Assembly (NCBI RefSeq): GCF_032854445.1
Contig: NC_088306.1
Span: 19,129,764-19,193,763 of the forward strand
Direction: 5' to 3'
From: Liolophura sinensis
Taxonomy: Eukaryota > Mollusca > Polyplacophora > Chitonida > Chitonidae
Length of the DNA: 64,000 nucleotides
The notes beneath the pieces were generated by a model that saw only the letters and a program-made list of their open reading frames with translations, was not told the DNA's origin and ran no database searches. Shown here piece after piece: positions 53,586 to 64,000 of the stretch; the first letter of the stretch is position 1, and each line of letters starts with the position of its first letter. The translations under genes and the position numbers were made by a program.

Positions 53586-54027
53586 GAACGTTTTGTTTGC
53601 TCTTTTTTAAATTTACTGAAGGTCTAGCGTGTTGTCACTTTTCATAGACCTAATATCGGGATTTTTCCATTTGGGGACGAAACTGTTGTTGGGGGACATT
53701 AATTGTAACTGTTAATGTTTAACATTGCACAGGCGCCAGCTTGAATTTGGGAACCGCTCTTACGTTGATTTGTATATTACTGCCTTTGTCCACTTGAACA
53801 GGGTTTTTTTCAGGAAAGAATATTTCACTTCCTCTGTGGTTATATTCTAAAGCAAAAATTGGTTGCATAATTTTACATATCCCATGCAAATTTGTCGAGA
53901 TAGTAAAACGCAAAATTATAGTTTAGGTGTACTGTCAGTAAACAAAGTTGTACTGCTCTGATATTAAAACGTTTCATCAACAAACTCTTTTAGATAGGTT
54001 ACTGCACGTCAGAAAAATAAGCGAGTA

Positions 54028-54099
54028 GGCTTGTTGGTCTAGTATTATGATTCTCGCTTTAAGTGCGAGAGGTCAGGCTTTTAATTCCCTGACAAGTCC
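54028..54099 (+). pseudogene. tRNA-like relic (TAA triplet)
   Basis: Consensus relic with 'attccctgacaagtcc' at its 3' end. Confidence 0.9.
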
Positions 54100-54712
54100 T
54101 TTATTTAGTTTGATGTGGAAATAATATTTTACGAAATTTTTTCTGTATAAATCTAAGGCCATGTTTAACTTGTGATTCATAAAAGTTGGGCAAAAATTGG
54201 CCCAATGTGTTTCTCATTCAGGTCTGGTTTTGTGCTGGCTTTGATTTTTGTACGACTGTACGATTGGAATTGCCTTTGGGAAGGTGGAAATGGACTGGAG
54301 GGCACAAAACTCTTTCTTTCAACTGATGATAACATGCTGAAGTGACAAAAGTTTATAAACCTTTAAGACAGGTTTATCGAAGAGTTTTTTTTCCATTCGA
54401 TTTTTAAGACAGGATACATTTATGTAGTGAGCCAGTGCAAAAGGTTTTTACACCTTTTAGCAAGCTGCAAAATAATAGTACAGCAAGTTATAGTGTGTAA
54501 ATTACAAAGAATAGTAGAGGAATTTTATCGTGCATCATCAACGTTTAATGTCGGTGTGGCAGTATATTCCAATGAGCGTCCTAGCAATCTTCAGTCCGGC
54601 GGCAATCCTTGGACCTAACTGCATTAACCGCGCATATGTAACCAATGAAAACGTACATGGAATACAAACTGTGATTGACAGCTCGTCAGAATACATGGCG
54701 CTGTACCCACCG

Positions 54713-54902
54713 AGGAGTGAGTGGGTGAGTGCTTGGGGTTTAACGTCGTACTCAACAATTTTTCAGTCATATGACGACGAAGGAATCATTAGGGTGCATG
54801 TACGTATAATGTGCCTCCTTGTTGCAGGACGGATTTCCACCGCTCTTTTATTTAGTGCTGCTTCACTGAGACGACTTACCGAAGGCAAGTAAGCCCCGCC
54901 CG
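54713..54902 (-). mobile_element. SINE family 2, 5'-truncated, with target-site duplication
   Basis: 190 bp from the ACTC-repeat tail ('gagtgagtgggtgagtgctt' on the plus strand) to 'gcaagtaagccccgcccg'. The 8-bp duplication 'acccaccg' lies at 54705-54712 and 54903-54910. Other array units lack it, which gives an empty-site control. Confidence 0.95.
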
Positions 54903-55458
54903 ACCCACCGTGGAGACACAGAAGAGAATTTTTCATCACGGCGGGCTACCAATAGAAGTAGCCACTTTGGGAGGGAGGTGGCCTCCGATTTACTCACAGA
55001 TACAGGATGAGGATCTAGTGCCACAGATTGACAAGAAATTGTTTTCAGGGGTCTGTGAAGAATATAAAAGCCTAGTAAATGTCAAAAGCCATAAAACATA
55101 GTATTTCACGAACTGTATTGAAGGAGTTTTGTCAATGCCTTTTTCAAGCTTGAAAAGCCTTCTCGCTGGACATCTCTTTAAAATCCATATATGCTAATTT
55201 TGAGACAGACCTGCGGCACTTGTGATGACTTACTTATGCAAGAAAACATGCAGACTCCCAGACGACGTCAGACGGAGGAAGATCATTGCGTTGGATTTTA
55301 TGAGAAAACTGCAGACGTTGGGAATGCCTCGCCCACATAACACGACTTTCACTTGGGTGATAAAACCCCACTGATGGGGTTGTCACAGTTCAGTCGAATT
55401 GCACAATATCACAGTGAGTCTTGAGAAGAGTTACGTAATTCATGCGTGATAGCAATTC

Positions 55459-55530
55459 GGCTTGTTGGTCTAGTGGTATGATTCTCGCTTCGGGTGCGAG
55501 AGGTCCCGGGTTCAATTCCCGGACAAGCCC
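55459..55530 (+). tRNA. tRNA-Pro (CGG)
   Basis: Identical to the copy at 44486-44557 over the mature sequence. TTTT follows downstream. Confidence 0.96.
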
Positions 55531-55965
55531 AAGTCTTTTGTTTGCTCTTTTTTAAATTTACTGAAGGTCAAGCGTGTCACTTTTCATAGACCTAATATCG
55601 GGATTTTCCCCCAACAAAACTGTTGTTGGGGGACATTAATTGTAATTGTTAATTTTTAACATTGCACAGGCGCCAGCTTGAATTTGGGAAGCGGTCTTAC
55701 GTTGATTTCTTTATTACTGCCTTTGTCCACTTGAACAGGGTTTTTTTCAGGAAAGAATATTTCACTTCGTCTGTGGTTACATTCTAAAGCAAAAATTTGT
55801 TGCATAATTTTACATATCCCATGCAAATTTGTCGAGATGGCAAAACGAAAACCTTATAGTTTAGGTATAATGTCAGTAAACAAAGTTGTACTGCTCTGAT
55901 ATGAAAACGTTTCATCAGCAAACTCTTTTGAATAGGTTACTGCACGTCAGAAAAATAAGCGAGTA

Positions 55966-56028
55966 GGCTTGTTGGTCTAGTATTATGATTCTCGCTTTAA
56001 GTGAAGCTTTTAATTCCCGAACAAGTCC
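55966..56028 (+). pseudogene. tRNA-like relic with 9-bp internal deletion
   Basis: 'ctttaagtg' is joined directly to 'aagcttttaattcccg', removing the 3' side of the anticodon stem. Confidence 0.88.
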
Positions 56029-57161
56029 TTTCTTTAGTTTGATGTGGAAATAATATTTTACGAAGTTTTTTATGTATAAACCTAAAGCCATGTTTAACTT
56101 GTGATTCATAAAACCCGGGCAAAAATTTGTCCATTGTGTTTCTCGATCAGGTCTCATTGTTTTGCTGGCTTTGATTTTTGTACGACTGTACGATTGGAAT
56201 TGCCTTTGGGAAGGTGGAAATGGACTGGAGGGCACAAAACTCTTTCTTTCAACTGATGATAACATGCTCAAGTAACAAAAGTTTATAAACCTTAAAGACA
56301 GGTTTATGGCACAGTTGTTTTTTCATTCGATTTTTAAGACAGAATACATTCATGTAGTGAGCCAGTGTAAAAGGTTTTTACACCTTTTAGCAAGCTGCAA
56401 AATAATAGTACAGCAAGTTATAGTGTGTAAATTACAAAGAATAATAGAGGAATTTTATCGTGCATCATCAACGTTAAAGTCGATGTGGCAGTATATTCCA
56501 ATGAGCGTCCTAGCAATCTTCAGTCCGGAGGGAACCCTTGGACCCTAACTGCATTAACCGCACATATGTAACCAATGAAAACGTACAGGGAATACAAACT
56601 GGGATTGGCAGTTCGTCAGAAGACATGGCGCTGTACACACCGTGGAGAGCGGTGTGTACAACCACTTTGGGAAGGGAGGTGGCCTCCGATTTACTCAAAG
56701 ATACAGGATGAGGATCTAGTCCAACAGATTGACAAGAAATTGGTTTCAGATGTCTGTGAAGAATATAAAAGCCTAGTAAGTGTCAAAAGCCACAAAACAT
56801 AGTATTTCACGAACTGTATTGAAGGCGTTTTGTTAATGCCTTTGTCAAGCTTGAAAAGCCTTCTCGCTGGACATCTCTTTAAAATCCATATATGGTAATT
56901 TTGAGACAGACCTGCCGACTTTGTGATGACTTGCTTATGTAAGTAAACATGCACACTCCCAGACGGCGTCAGACGGAGGAAGATCATTGCGTTGGATTTT
57001 ATGAGAAAACTGCAGACGTTGGGAATGCCTTCGCCCACATGACACCACTTTCACTTGGACGATAAAACCGCACTGATGGGGATTCTCACAGCTTAGTCGA
57101 ATTGCACGACACCACAGTCAGCCTTGAGAAGAGTGACGTAATGCATCCTTAATAGTAATTC

Positions 57162-57233
57162 GACTTGTTGGTCTAGTGGTATGATTCTCGCTTAGGGTGC
57201 GAGAGGTCCCGGGTTCAATTCCCGGACAAGCCC
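57162..57233 (+). tRNA. tRNA-Pro (AGG), one acceptor mismatch
   Basis: G2 is changed to A, giving an A2:C71 mismatch. The rest is intact. Confidence 0.85.
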
Positions 57234-57675
57234 ATATCTTTTGTTTTGATCTTTTTTAATTTACCGAAGTTCTTACGTGTTGTTACTTTTCATAGACCTA
57301 AGATCGGGGTTTTTCCTTTTGGGAACGAAACTGTTAATGGGGGACATAAATTGTAATTGTTAATGTTTAACATTGCATGGCGCCAGCTTGAATTTGGGAA
57401 CCGCTCTTATGTTGATTTCTATATTACTGTCTTTGTACCACTTGAACAGGGTTTCTTTCAGAAAAAAATATTTCACTTCCTCTGTGGTTACATTCTAAAA
57501 CGAGAATTGGTTGCATAATTTTACATATCCCATGCAAATTTGTCGAGATAGCAAAATGAAAAATTATAGTTTACGTGTACTGTTAGTAAACAAAGTTGTA
57601 CTGCTCTGATATGAAAACGTTTCATCAGCAAACTCTTTTGAATAGGTTACTGCACGTCAGAAAAAAAAGCGAGTA

Positions 57676-57747
57676 GGCTTGTTGGTCTAGTATTATGATA
57701 CTCGCTTTATATGCAAGAGGTCAAGCTTTTAATTCCCGGACAAGTCC
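57676..57747 (+). pseudogene. tRNA-like relic
   Basis: Anticodon region 'actcgctttatatgcaagag' with further changes. Confidence 0.88.
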
Positions 57748-58908
57748 TTTCTTTAGTTTGATGTGGAAATAATATTTTACGAAATTTTTTCTGTATAAAC
57801 CTAAAGCCATGTTTAACTTGTGATTTATAAAAGTTGGGCACAAATTTGTCCATTGTGTTTCTCATTCAGGTCTCGTGTTTTGCTGGCTTTGCTTTTTGTA
57901 CAACTGTACGATTAGAATTGCCTTTGGGAAGGTCGAAATGGACTGGAGAGGGCAAAACTCTTTCTTTTAATTGATCATAAGATGCTCAAGTGATAAAACT
58001 TTATAAACCTTTAAGACAAGATTTTAGCTCAGTTGTTTTTTCATTCGATTTATAAAACAGAATACAATGATGTAGTGAGCCAGTGTAAAAGGTTTTTACA
58101 CCTTTTAGCAAGCTGCAAAGTAAAAGTACAGCAAGTTATAGTGTGTAAATTACAAACAATAGTAGAGGAATTTTATCGTGCATCATCAACGTTTAATGTC
58201 GATGTGGCAGTATATTCCAATGAGCGTCCTAGCAATCTTCAGTCCGGATGCAATCCTTGGACCTAACTGCATTAACCGCGCATACGTAACCAATGAAAAC
58301 GTATAGGGAATACAAACTGGGATTGACAGCTCGTCAGAAGATATGGCGCTGTACGCACCGTGGAGAGCAGAAGAGAATTTTTCATCACGGCGGGCAACCA
58401 ATAGAAGTAGCCACTTTGGAGGGAGGTGGCCTCCGATTTACTCAAAGATACAGGGTGAGGATGTAGTTCAACAGATTGACAAGAAATTGGTTTTAAGGGT
58501 CTGTGAAGAATATAAAAGCCTAGTAAGTGTCAAAGACTATAAAACATGGTATTTCACGAACTGTATTGGAGGCGTTTTGTTCAATGCCTTTGCTAAGCTT
58601 GAAATATCTTCTCGCAGGACATCTCTTTAAAATCCATATATGGTAATTTTGAGACAGACCTGTGGCACTTGTGATGACTTGCTTATGTAAGAAAACATGC
58701 ACACTCCCAGACGACGTCAGACGGAGGAAGATCATTGCGTTGGATTTTATGGGAAAACTACAGACGTTGGGAATGCCTTTACCCACATGACACCTCTTTC
58801 ACTTGGGCGATAAAACCCCACTGACGGGGTTGTCACAGCTCAGTCGACTTGCACGACATCATAGTCAGCCTTGAAAAGAGTGACGTAATGCATACGTAAT
58901 AGCAATTC

Positions 58909-58980
58909 GGCTTGTTGGTCTAGTAGTATGATTCTCGCTTAGGGTGCGAGAGGTCCCGGGTTCAATTCCCGGACAAGCCT
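58909..58980 (+). tRNA. tRNA-Pro (AGG)
   Basis: Full cloverleaf. The discriminator base is T instead of C; the D loop carries the 'tagtagtat' variant. Confidence 0.9.
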
Positions 58981-59415
58981 TATGGTTTTTTTTGCTCTTT
59001 TTTAATTTACTAAAGGTCTTGCGTGTTGTTACTTTTTATAGACATAAGATTGGGATTTTTCCTTTTGTGAACGAAACTGTTGTTGGTTGACATAAATTGT
59101 AATTGTTAATGTTTAACAGGCGCCAGCTTGAATTTGGGAACCGCTCTTATGTTGATTTCTATATTACTGCCTTTGTACCACTTGAACAGGGTTTCTTTCA
59201 GAAAAAAATATTTCACTTCCTCTGTGGTTACATTCTAAAACGAGAATTGGTTGCATAATTTTACATATCCCATGCAAATTTATCGAGATAGCAAAACGAA
59301 AAATTATAGTTTACGTGTATTGTTAGTAAACAAAGTTGTACTGCTCTGATATGAAAACGTTTCATCAGCAAACTCTTTTGAATAGGTTACTGCACGTTAG
59401 AACAAAAAGCGAGTA

Positions 59416-59487
59416 GGCTTGTTGGTCTAGGATTATGATTCTCGCATTAAGTGCGAGAGGTCAGGCTTTTAATTCCCGGACAAGTCC
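59416..59487 (+). pseudogene. tRNA-like relic
   Basis: Anticodon loop side 'ctcgcattaagtgcgag', so the triplet is still TAA with a changed position 32. Confidence 0.88.
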
Positions 59488-60639
59488 TTTATTTAGTTTG
59501 ATGTGGAAATAATATTTTACGAAGTTTTTTCTGTATAAACCTAAGACCATGTTTAATTTGTGATTGGGCACAAATTTGTCCGTTGTGTTTCTCATTCAGG
59601 TCTCGTTTTGTGCTGGCTTTGATTTTTGTACGACTGTACAATTGGAATTGCCCTTGGGAAGGTCGAAATGGACTGGAGAGGGCAAAACTCTTTCTTTCAA
59701 CTGATGATAACATGCTCAAGTGACAAAAGTTTATAAACCTTTAAGACAGGATTTTCGCACAGTTGTTTTTTCATTCGATTTTCAAGACAGAATACATTCA
59801 TGTAGTGAGCCAGTGCAAAAGGTTTTTACACCTTTTAGCAAGCTGCAAAATAAAAGTACAGCAAGTTATAGTGTGTAAATTACAAACAATAGTAGAGGAA
59901 TTTTATCGTGCATCATCAACGTTTAATGTCGATGTGGCAGTATATTCCAATGAGCGTCCTAGCAATCTTCAGTCCGGAGGCAATCCTTGGACCTAACTGT
60001 ATTAACCGCACATATGTAACCAATGAAAACGTACAGGGAATACAAACTGGGATTGACAGCTCGTCAGAAGACATGGCGCTGTACGCACCGTGGAGAGCAG
60101 AAGAGAATTTTTCATCACGCCGGGCAACCAATAGAAGTAGCCACTTTGGGAGGGAGGTGGCCTCCGATTTACTCAAAGATACAGGATGAGGATCTAGTCC
60201 AACAGATTGACAAGATATTGGTTTTAGGGGTCTGTGAAGAATGTAAAAGCCTAGTAAGTGTCAAAAGGCAGAAAACATAGTATTTCACGAACTGTATTGG
60301 AGGCGTTTTGTCAATGTCTTTTTCAAGCTTGAAAAGCCTTCTCGCTGGACATCCCTTTAAAATCCATATATGGTAATTTTGAGACAGACCTGCGGCACTT
60401 GTGATGACTTGCTTATGTAAGAAAACATGCAGACTCCCAGACGACGTGAGACGGAGGAAGATCATTGCGTTGGATTTTATGAGAAAACTGCAGACGTTGG
60501 GAATGCCTTCGCCCACATGACACCACTTTCACTTGGGCGATAAAACCCCACTGATGGGGATTCTCACAGCTTAGTCGAATTGCACGACATCACAGTGAGC
60601 CTTGAGAAGAGTGACGTAATGCATGCGTAATAGCAATTC

Positions 60640-60711
60640 GGCTTGTTGGTCTAGTGGTATGATTCTCGCTTAGGGTGCGAGAGGTCCCGGGTTCAATTCC
60701 CGGACAAGCCC
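60640..60711 (+). tRNA. tRNA-Pro (AGG)
   Basis: Consensus copy of the AGG type with all stems intact; TTTT follows 6 bp downstream. Confidence 0.96.
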
Positions 60712-61154
60712 TGATCTTTTGTTTTGATCTTTTTTAATTTATCGAAGTTCTTACATGTTGTTACTTTTCATCGACTTAAGATCGGGGTTTTTCCTTTTGG
60801 GAACGAAACTGTTGATGGGGGACATAAATTGTAATTGTTAATGTTTAACATTGCATGGCGCCAGCTTGAATTTGGGAACCGCTCTTATGTTGATTTCTAT
60901 ATTACTGTCTTTGTACCACTTGAACAGGGTTTCTTTCAGAAAAAAATATTTCACTTCCTCTGTTGTTACATTCTAAAACGAGAATTGGTTGCATAATTTT
61001 ACATATCCCATGCAAATTTGTCGAGATAGCAAAACGAAAACCTTAGAGTTTAGATGTACTGTTAGTAAACAGAGTTGTACTGCTCTGATATGAAAACGTT
61101 TCATCAGCAAACTCTTTTGAATAGGTTACTGCACGCCAGAAAAAAAGGCGAGTA

Positions 61155-61226
61155 GGCTTGTTGGTCTAGGATTATGATTCTCGCTTTAAGTGCGAGAGTT
61201 CAGGCTTTTAATCCCCGGGCAAGTCC
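61155..61226 (+). pseudogene. tRNA-like relic (TAA triplet)
   Basis: 3' end 'aatccccgggcaagtcc'. Stems are mostly retained except the T arm. Confidence 0.9.
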
Positions 61227-62386
61227 TTTCTTTAGTTTGATGTGGAAATAATATTTTACGAAATTTTTTCTGTATAAACCTAAAGCCATGTTTAGTTTGT
61301 GATTCATAAAAGTTGGGCAAAAATTGGCCCAATGTGTTTCTCATTCAGGTCTCGTTTTGTGCTGGATTTGATTTTTGTACGATTGTACGATTGGAATTGC
61401 CTTTGGGAAGGTCGAAATGGACTGGAGGGCACAAAACTCTTTCTTTCAACTGATGATAACATGCTCAAGTGACAAAAGTTTATAAACCTTTAAGACAGGT
61501 TTATCGAAGAGTTTTTTTACATTCGATTTATAAGACAGAATACATTCATGTAGTGAGCCAGTGCAAAAGATTTTTACACCTTTTAGCAAGCTGCAAATTA
61601 ATAGTACAGCAAGTTATAGTGTGTAAATTACAACGAACAGCAGAGGAATTTTATCGTGCATCATCGACGTTTAATGTCGATGTGGCAGTATATTCCAATG
61701 AGCGTCCTAGCAATCTTCAGTCCGGAGGCAATCCTTGGACCTAACTGCATCAACCGCACATATGTAACCAATGAAAACGTACAGGGAATACAAACTGGGA
61801 TTGACAGCTCGTCAGAAGACATGGCGCTGTACGCACCGTGGAGAGCAGAAGAGAATTTTTCATCAAGGCGGGCAACCAATAGAAGTAGCTACTTTGGGAG
61901 GGAGGTGGCCTCCGATTTACTCAAAGATACAGGATGAGGATCTAGCCCAACAGATTGACAAGATATTGGTTTTAGGGGTCTGTGAAGAATATAAAAGCCT
62001 AGTAAGTGTCAAAAGCCATAAAACATGGTATTTCACGAACTGTATTGGAATCGTTTTGTCAATGCTTTTGTCAAGCTTGAAAAGCCTTCTCGCTGGACAT
62101 CCCTTTAAAATCCATATATGGTAATTTTGAGACAGACCTGCCGAACTTGTGATGACTTACTTATGTAAGAAAACATGCAGACTCCCAGACGACGTGAGAC
62201 GGAGGAAGATCATTGCGTTGTATTTTATGAGAAAACTGCAGACGTTGGGAATGCCTTCGCCCACATGACACCACTTTTACTTGGGTGATAAAACCCCACT
62301 GATGGGGTTGTCACAGTTCAGTCGAATTGCACGATATCACAGTGAGCCTTGAGAAGAGTTACGTAATGCATGCGTGACAGCAATTC

Positions 62387-62458
62387 GGCTTGTTGGTCTA
62401 GTGGTATGATTCTCGCTTAGGGTGCGAGAGGTCCCGGGTTCAATTCAAGGACAAGCCC
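62387..62458 (+). tRNA. tRNA-Pro (AGG), weakened T stem
   Basis: The T stem 3' strand is CAAGG for CCCGG, giving two mismatches. The acceptor is intact. It may be non-functional. Confidence 0.75.
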
Positions 62459-62901
62459 TAATCTTTTGTTTCCTCTTTTTTAAATTTACTGAAGGTCTAG
62501 CGTGTTGTCACTTTTCATAGACCTAATATCGGGATTTTTCCTTTTGGGGACGAAAATGTTGTTGGGGGACATTAATTGTAATTGTTAATTTTTAACATTG
62601 CACAGGCGCCAGCTTGAATTTGGGAACCGCTCTTACGTTGATTTGTATATTACTGCCTTTGTCCACTTGAACAGGGTTTCTTTCAGGAAAGAATATTTCA
62701 TTTCCTCTGTGGTTACATTCTAAAGCGAGAATTGGTTGCATAATTTTACATATCCCATGCAAATTTGTCGAGATAGCAAAACGAAAAATTATAGTTTACG
62801 TGTACTGTTAGAAAACAAAGTTGTACTGCTCTGATATTAAAACGTTTCATCAACAAACTCTTTTAGATAGGTTACTGCACGTCAGAAAAAAAAAGCGAGT
62901 A

Positions 62902-62973
62902 GGCTTGTTGGTCTAGTATTATGATTCTTGCCTTAAGTTCGAGAGGTCAGGCTTTTATTTCCCAGACAAGTCC
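62902..62973 (+). pseudogene. tRNA-like relic, more diverged
   Basis: 'cttgccttaagttcgag' as in the relic at 52280, so these two units are close relatives. Confidence 0.88.
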
Positions 62974-64000
62974 TTTCTTTTGTTTGATGTGGAAATAATA
63001 TTTTACAAAGTCTTTTCTGTATAAGTCTAAAGCCATGTTAAACTTGTTATTCATAAAAGCTGGGCACAAATTTGTCCATTGTGTTTCTCATTCAGGTCTC
63101 GTTTTGTGCTGGCTTTGATTTTTATACGACTGTACGATTGGAATTGCCTTTGGGAATGTGGAAATGGACTGGAGAGGGCAAAACTCTTTCTTTCAACTGA
63201 TGATAACATGCTCAAGTAACAAAAGCTTATAAACCTTTAAGACAGGTTTTTCGAACAGTATTTTTTTCACTCGATTTATAAGACAGAATACATTCATGTA
63301 GTGAGCCAGTGCAAAAGATTTTCACACCTTTTAGCAAGCTGCAAAATAATAGTACAGCAAGTTATAGTGTGTAAATTACAAAGAAGAGTAGAGGAATTTT
63401 ATCGTGCATCATCCATGTGACAGTATATTGAAATGAGCGTCCTAGCAATCTTCAGTCCGGAGGCAATCCTTGGACCTAACAGCATTAACCGCGCATATGT
63501 AACCAATGAAAACGTACAGGGAATACAAACTGGGATTGACAGCTCGTCAGAAGACATGGCGCTGTACCCACCGTGGAGAGCAGAAGAGAATTTTAGCGCG
63601 GCGGGCAACCAATAGAAGTAGCCACTTTGGGAGGGAGGTGGCCTCCGATTTACTCAAAGATACAGGATGAGGATCTAGTCCAACAGATTGACAAGAAATT
63701 GGTTTCAGGGGTCTGTGAAGAATATAAAAGCCTAGTAAGTGTCAAAAGCCATAAAACATAGTATTTCACGAACTGTATTGGAGGCGTTTTGTCAATGCCT
63801 TTGTCAAGCTTGAAAAACCTTCTCGCAGGACATCTCTTTAAAATCCATATATGCTAATTTTGAGACAGACCTGCGGCACTTGTGATGACTTGCTTATGTA
63901 AGTAAACATGCACACTCCCAGACGACGTGAGACGGAGGAAGATCATTGCGTTGGATTTTATGAGAAAACTGCAAACGTTGGGAATGCCTTCGCCCACATG

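Larger units (their letters stand above)
44115..64000 (+). repeat. tandem array of ~1.75-kb tRNA-Pro units, open at the right edge
   Basis: Units counted from tRNA to tRNA start at 44486, 46729, 48478, 50230, 53514, 55459, 57162, 58909, 60640 and 62387. Spacing is 1703-1752 bp once insertions are removed. The first interval (2243 bp) holds two units fused by a deletion. The left edge (44115-44485) is a rearranged partial unit whose segments are out of order. Each unit has, in order: tRNA-Pro, an ATGCAAAT octamer near +370, a tRNA-like relic near +515, a CCAAT/TATA block near +1350, and a GC hairpin about 90 bp before the next tRNA. No protein gene is evident. Confidence 0.96.

Noticed and set aside
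45005-62973. tRNA-Leu (TAA) genes
   Set aside because: The TAA triplet sits in a tRNA-Pro-derived body without the long variable arm of tRNA-Leu, and with a destroyed T arm and box B.
45852-63615. Recurring ORFs of 60-120 codons in each array unit (for example 59908-60189 plus, 60169-60516 minus)
   Set aside because: They recur because the units are recent copies. Several units carry stops, frameshifts or deletions in them, both strands are equally open, and no known family was recognised.

Overview
The window is nuclear DNA of an invertebrate animal, most likely a lophotrochozoan and plausibly a mollusc. The evidence is spliced genes with GT-AG introns, tRNA-derived SINEs with target-site duplications, a Tx1-like LINE relic, a Tc1/mariner transposon and several minisatellites. 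The clade is an inference; no species can be named.

Two protein-coding genes can be rebuilt exon by exon. LAMTOR4 (minus strand, 6301-13157, three coding exons, 96 aa) is a subunit of the lysosomal Ragulator complex. UVRAG (plus strand, 14282-35446, sixteen coding exons, 791 aa) is a subunit of the Vps34/Beclin-1 complex acting in autophagosome and endosome maturation. They lie head to head, with start codons about 1.1 kb apart. The space between them holds two CACGTG E-boxes; one (14111-14120) differs at a single base from the CLEAR element bound by TFEB/MITF factors. A shared lysosome/autophagy promoter is therefore a reasonable hypothesis.

The introns hold tandem DNA that originated at splice junctions. 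LAMTOR4 intron 2 is mostly a 67-bp minisatellite of about 53 units. Each unit is a copy of the 3' splice site plus the first ~48 nt of the terminal coding exon, so the real acceptor sits at the end of a long run of decoys. In UVRAG, the 3' end of exon 13 and its donor flank were duplicated into intron 13, and the acceptor of exon 16 is duplicated in intron 15. UVRAG introns 4 and 11 carry a 42-bp and an 84/85-bp minisatellite, which create many long but meaningless ORFs on both strands.

Downstream of UVRAG (35.5-39.5 kb) there is no recognisable gene: a short tandem repeat, a diverged repeat pair, a MITE-like element and SINE pieces. From about 39.8 to 44.1 kb lies a decayed Tx1-like LINE (zinc knuckle, endonuclease, reverse transcriptase and C-terminal fragments) with two SINEs inside.

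From about 44.1 kb to the right edge runs a tandem array of ~1.75-kb units. Each unit carries a well-formed tRNA-Pro gene (anticodon AGG or CGG) and, about 515 bp further on, a degenerate tRNA-like copy with a TAA anticodon triplet and a ruined T arm. One unit has an intact-looking Tc1/mariner transposon (50637-52169), another a SINE insertion, and the first is a recombinant formed between the two kinds of tRNA copy. The array continues past the window.
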